From an uncultured Clostridia bacterium (GTDB taxonomy: Bacteria; Bacillota; Clostridia; Lachnospirales; Lachnospiraceae), in assembly GCA_948472945.1 (NCBI GenBank), contig CAOKVX010000007.1:51300-115299 (forward strand): 64,000 bases of DNA. Reading direction: 5' to 3'. Below, one piece after another: positions 63,544-64,000 of the stretch. The notes under the pieces were generated by a model. The model was not told the DNA's origin, did not search any database, and saw only the letters and a list, made by a program, of their open reading frames with translations. Made by a program: the position numbers and the translations under genes. Each line of letters begins with the position of its first letter. The first letter of the stretch is position 1.

Positions 63544-63702
63544 ATGAATAAAAATAAACATCTATCTTTAGCTGAACGTATTACCATCATTAGTCCGGCT
63601 GCAATTATTAATATATCAGGAAATTCGCTGTTTGGCAGTCCTATTGATGTAAGAATTTTGTGTTGTCTAAAATTGTGCGAAGCAATTTTAAATCCTCTCT
63701 AG
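63544..63702 (+). pseudogene. Remnant of an IS30-like transposase N-terminus
   Basis: A fine ribosome site (CAGGAGGATACC) precedes an ATG whose frame starts MNKNKHLSLAERITII, resembling the opening helix-turn-helix of IS30-type transposases (typically HLTLEER/DR). After about 18 residues similarity is lost and the frame stops at 63702, so the rest of the transposase is gone. Family likeness rests on a short segment. Confidence 0.4.
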
Positions 63703-63754
63703 CGGAAGTTTTGCGATTTTTCCTGCTCATTGTGAGTATAACTCATCATGCATC

Positions 63755-63789
63755 AAAAAACCCACAAACAAAAATGTGTCTGTGGGTTT
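63755..63789 (-). terminator. Intrinsic terminator for the gene entering from the right
   Basis: Minus strand: AAACCCACAGACACA folds on TGTTTGTGGGTTT and is followed by a TTTTTTG run. It lies about 130 bases beyond the stop of the partial gene at 63921. Confidence 0.75.
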
Positions 63790-63920
63790 CGATATATTTT
63801 CTGCTCGCTAATAATAAATTATCTCTTCGAGAACTTCAAACCGTATAAAATAAGGCTTTACAGGCTATTTGTGTGCTACAAGTGTGTTACGAAAAACCAT
63901 TTTTACCTATTTTTGAACAC

Positions 63921-63998
63921 TTACAGACACTTTCTTTTTCTCTGCTCAAGCATAATTTCTACCTGTCTTTTATGCTTTTCATACTCTGCCTGTAATTC
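63921..63998 (-). CDS. C-terminal end of an unknown gene, cut by right edge
   Basis: Only 25 codons are inside the window: a charged helical tail (ELQAEYEKHKRQVEIMLEQR then KRKCL) and a stop. The heptad-like spacing suggests a helix or coiled coil. Such tails occur in recombinases and mobilisation proteins, which would fit the debris beside it, but nothing more can be said. Confidence 0.45.
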   Translation of the reverse strand, partial: ELQAEYEKHKRQVEIMLEQRKRKCL

Positions 63999-64000
63999 TG

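Larger units (their letters stand above)
63374..63920. other. Debris-rich region near the right edge
   Basis: It contains the transposase remnant (63544-63702) and a terminator (63755-63789). The remaining bases have no credible gene. A mixed plus/minus arrangement of broken pieces suggests an old insertion boundary next to the restriction-modification genes. Confidence 0.45.

Noticed and set aside
1..64000. CRISPR array
   Set aside because: No regularly spaced direct repeats with unique spacers were seen, and there are no cas genes.

Overview
The window looks like a chromosomal segment of a low-to-moderate GC Gram-positive anaerobe, most likely a Lachnospiraceae-type clostridium. This is inferred by eye from gene content: strong AGGAGG ribosome sites, sigma-A promoters, AdhE, a FeoA-FeoB fusion, lysine-rich secreted proteins with Ig-like/FN3 domains and Pro/Thr linkers, LytTR and GHKL signalling, and an anaerobe's enolase and IspD. 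Most of it is ordinary backbone broken by small accessory islands.

Layout. 0-10 kb: a cut M16C peptidase, a cold-shock protein, an SLT transglycosylase, an AgrA/AgrC-like two-component system followed by a helical protein whose promoter carries a LytTR-like direct repeat, and a convergent M32 carboxypeptidase + CPBP protease pair. 9.9-11.5 kb: argH with a consensus promoter and a long rod-like structured element behind it. 11.5-14.4 kb: an AT-rich island of two secreted proteins (Ig-like; papain-like fold with GBS-Bsp repeats). 14.7-21 kb: MscS, YesL-like, DUF1015, HAD phosphatase, AI-2E-type permease, DAHP synthase. 21-26 kb: lipoprotein, two tRNA-Ser genes, and an operon of a small secreted protein, a two-permease ABC transporter and a lipoprotein under a perfect promoter. 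26-30 kb: ispD, tsaD, an anchored protein, RNase Z. 30-37 kb: a giant secreted clan-A-like glycosidase, a GH31 alpha-xylosidase-like enzyme and a divergent AraC regulator. 37-45 kb: tsaE-tsaB-rimI, adhE, and two lipid-linked-sugar glycosyltransferases. 45-50 kb: a metal island (HMA chaperone, P1B ATPase, ArsR) and an enolase with a Cys-rich insertion. 50-58 kb: MCP receptor, lipoproteins, thiD, FeoAB, AlkD-like repair protein. 58-64 kb: a large inverted repeat, a DUF1848 protein, a two-gene BcgI-like restriction-modification system, and degraded mobile-element debris at the right edge.

The most rewarding targets are: (1) the compact restriction-modification pair, in which a PD-(D/E)XK nuclease appears fused to the methyltransferase, the specificity subunit is an internal duplication, and an SOS (LexA)-like box lies inside the promoter spacer; (2) the secreted-protein/ABC/lipoprotein operon, a bacteriocin-like arrangement; (3) a set of structured or repeated intergenic elements (about 11.34, 49.95, 57.2 and 58.15 kb) not explained by any gene; (4) the enolase insertion with four cysteines. 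No CRISPR array, rRNA or replication origin was seen. All family assignments come from reading motifs; no database was searched.
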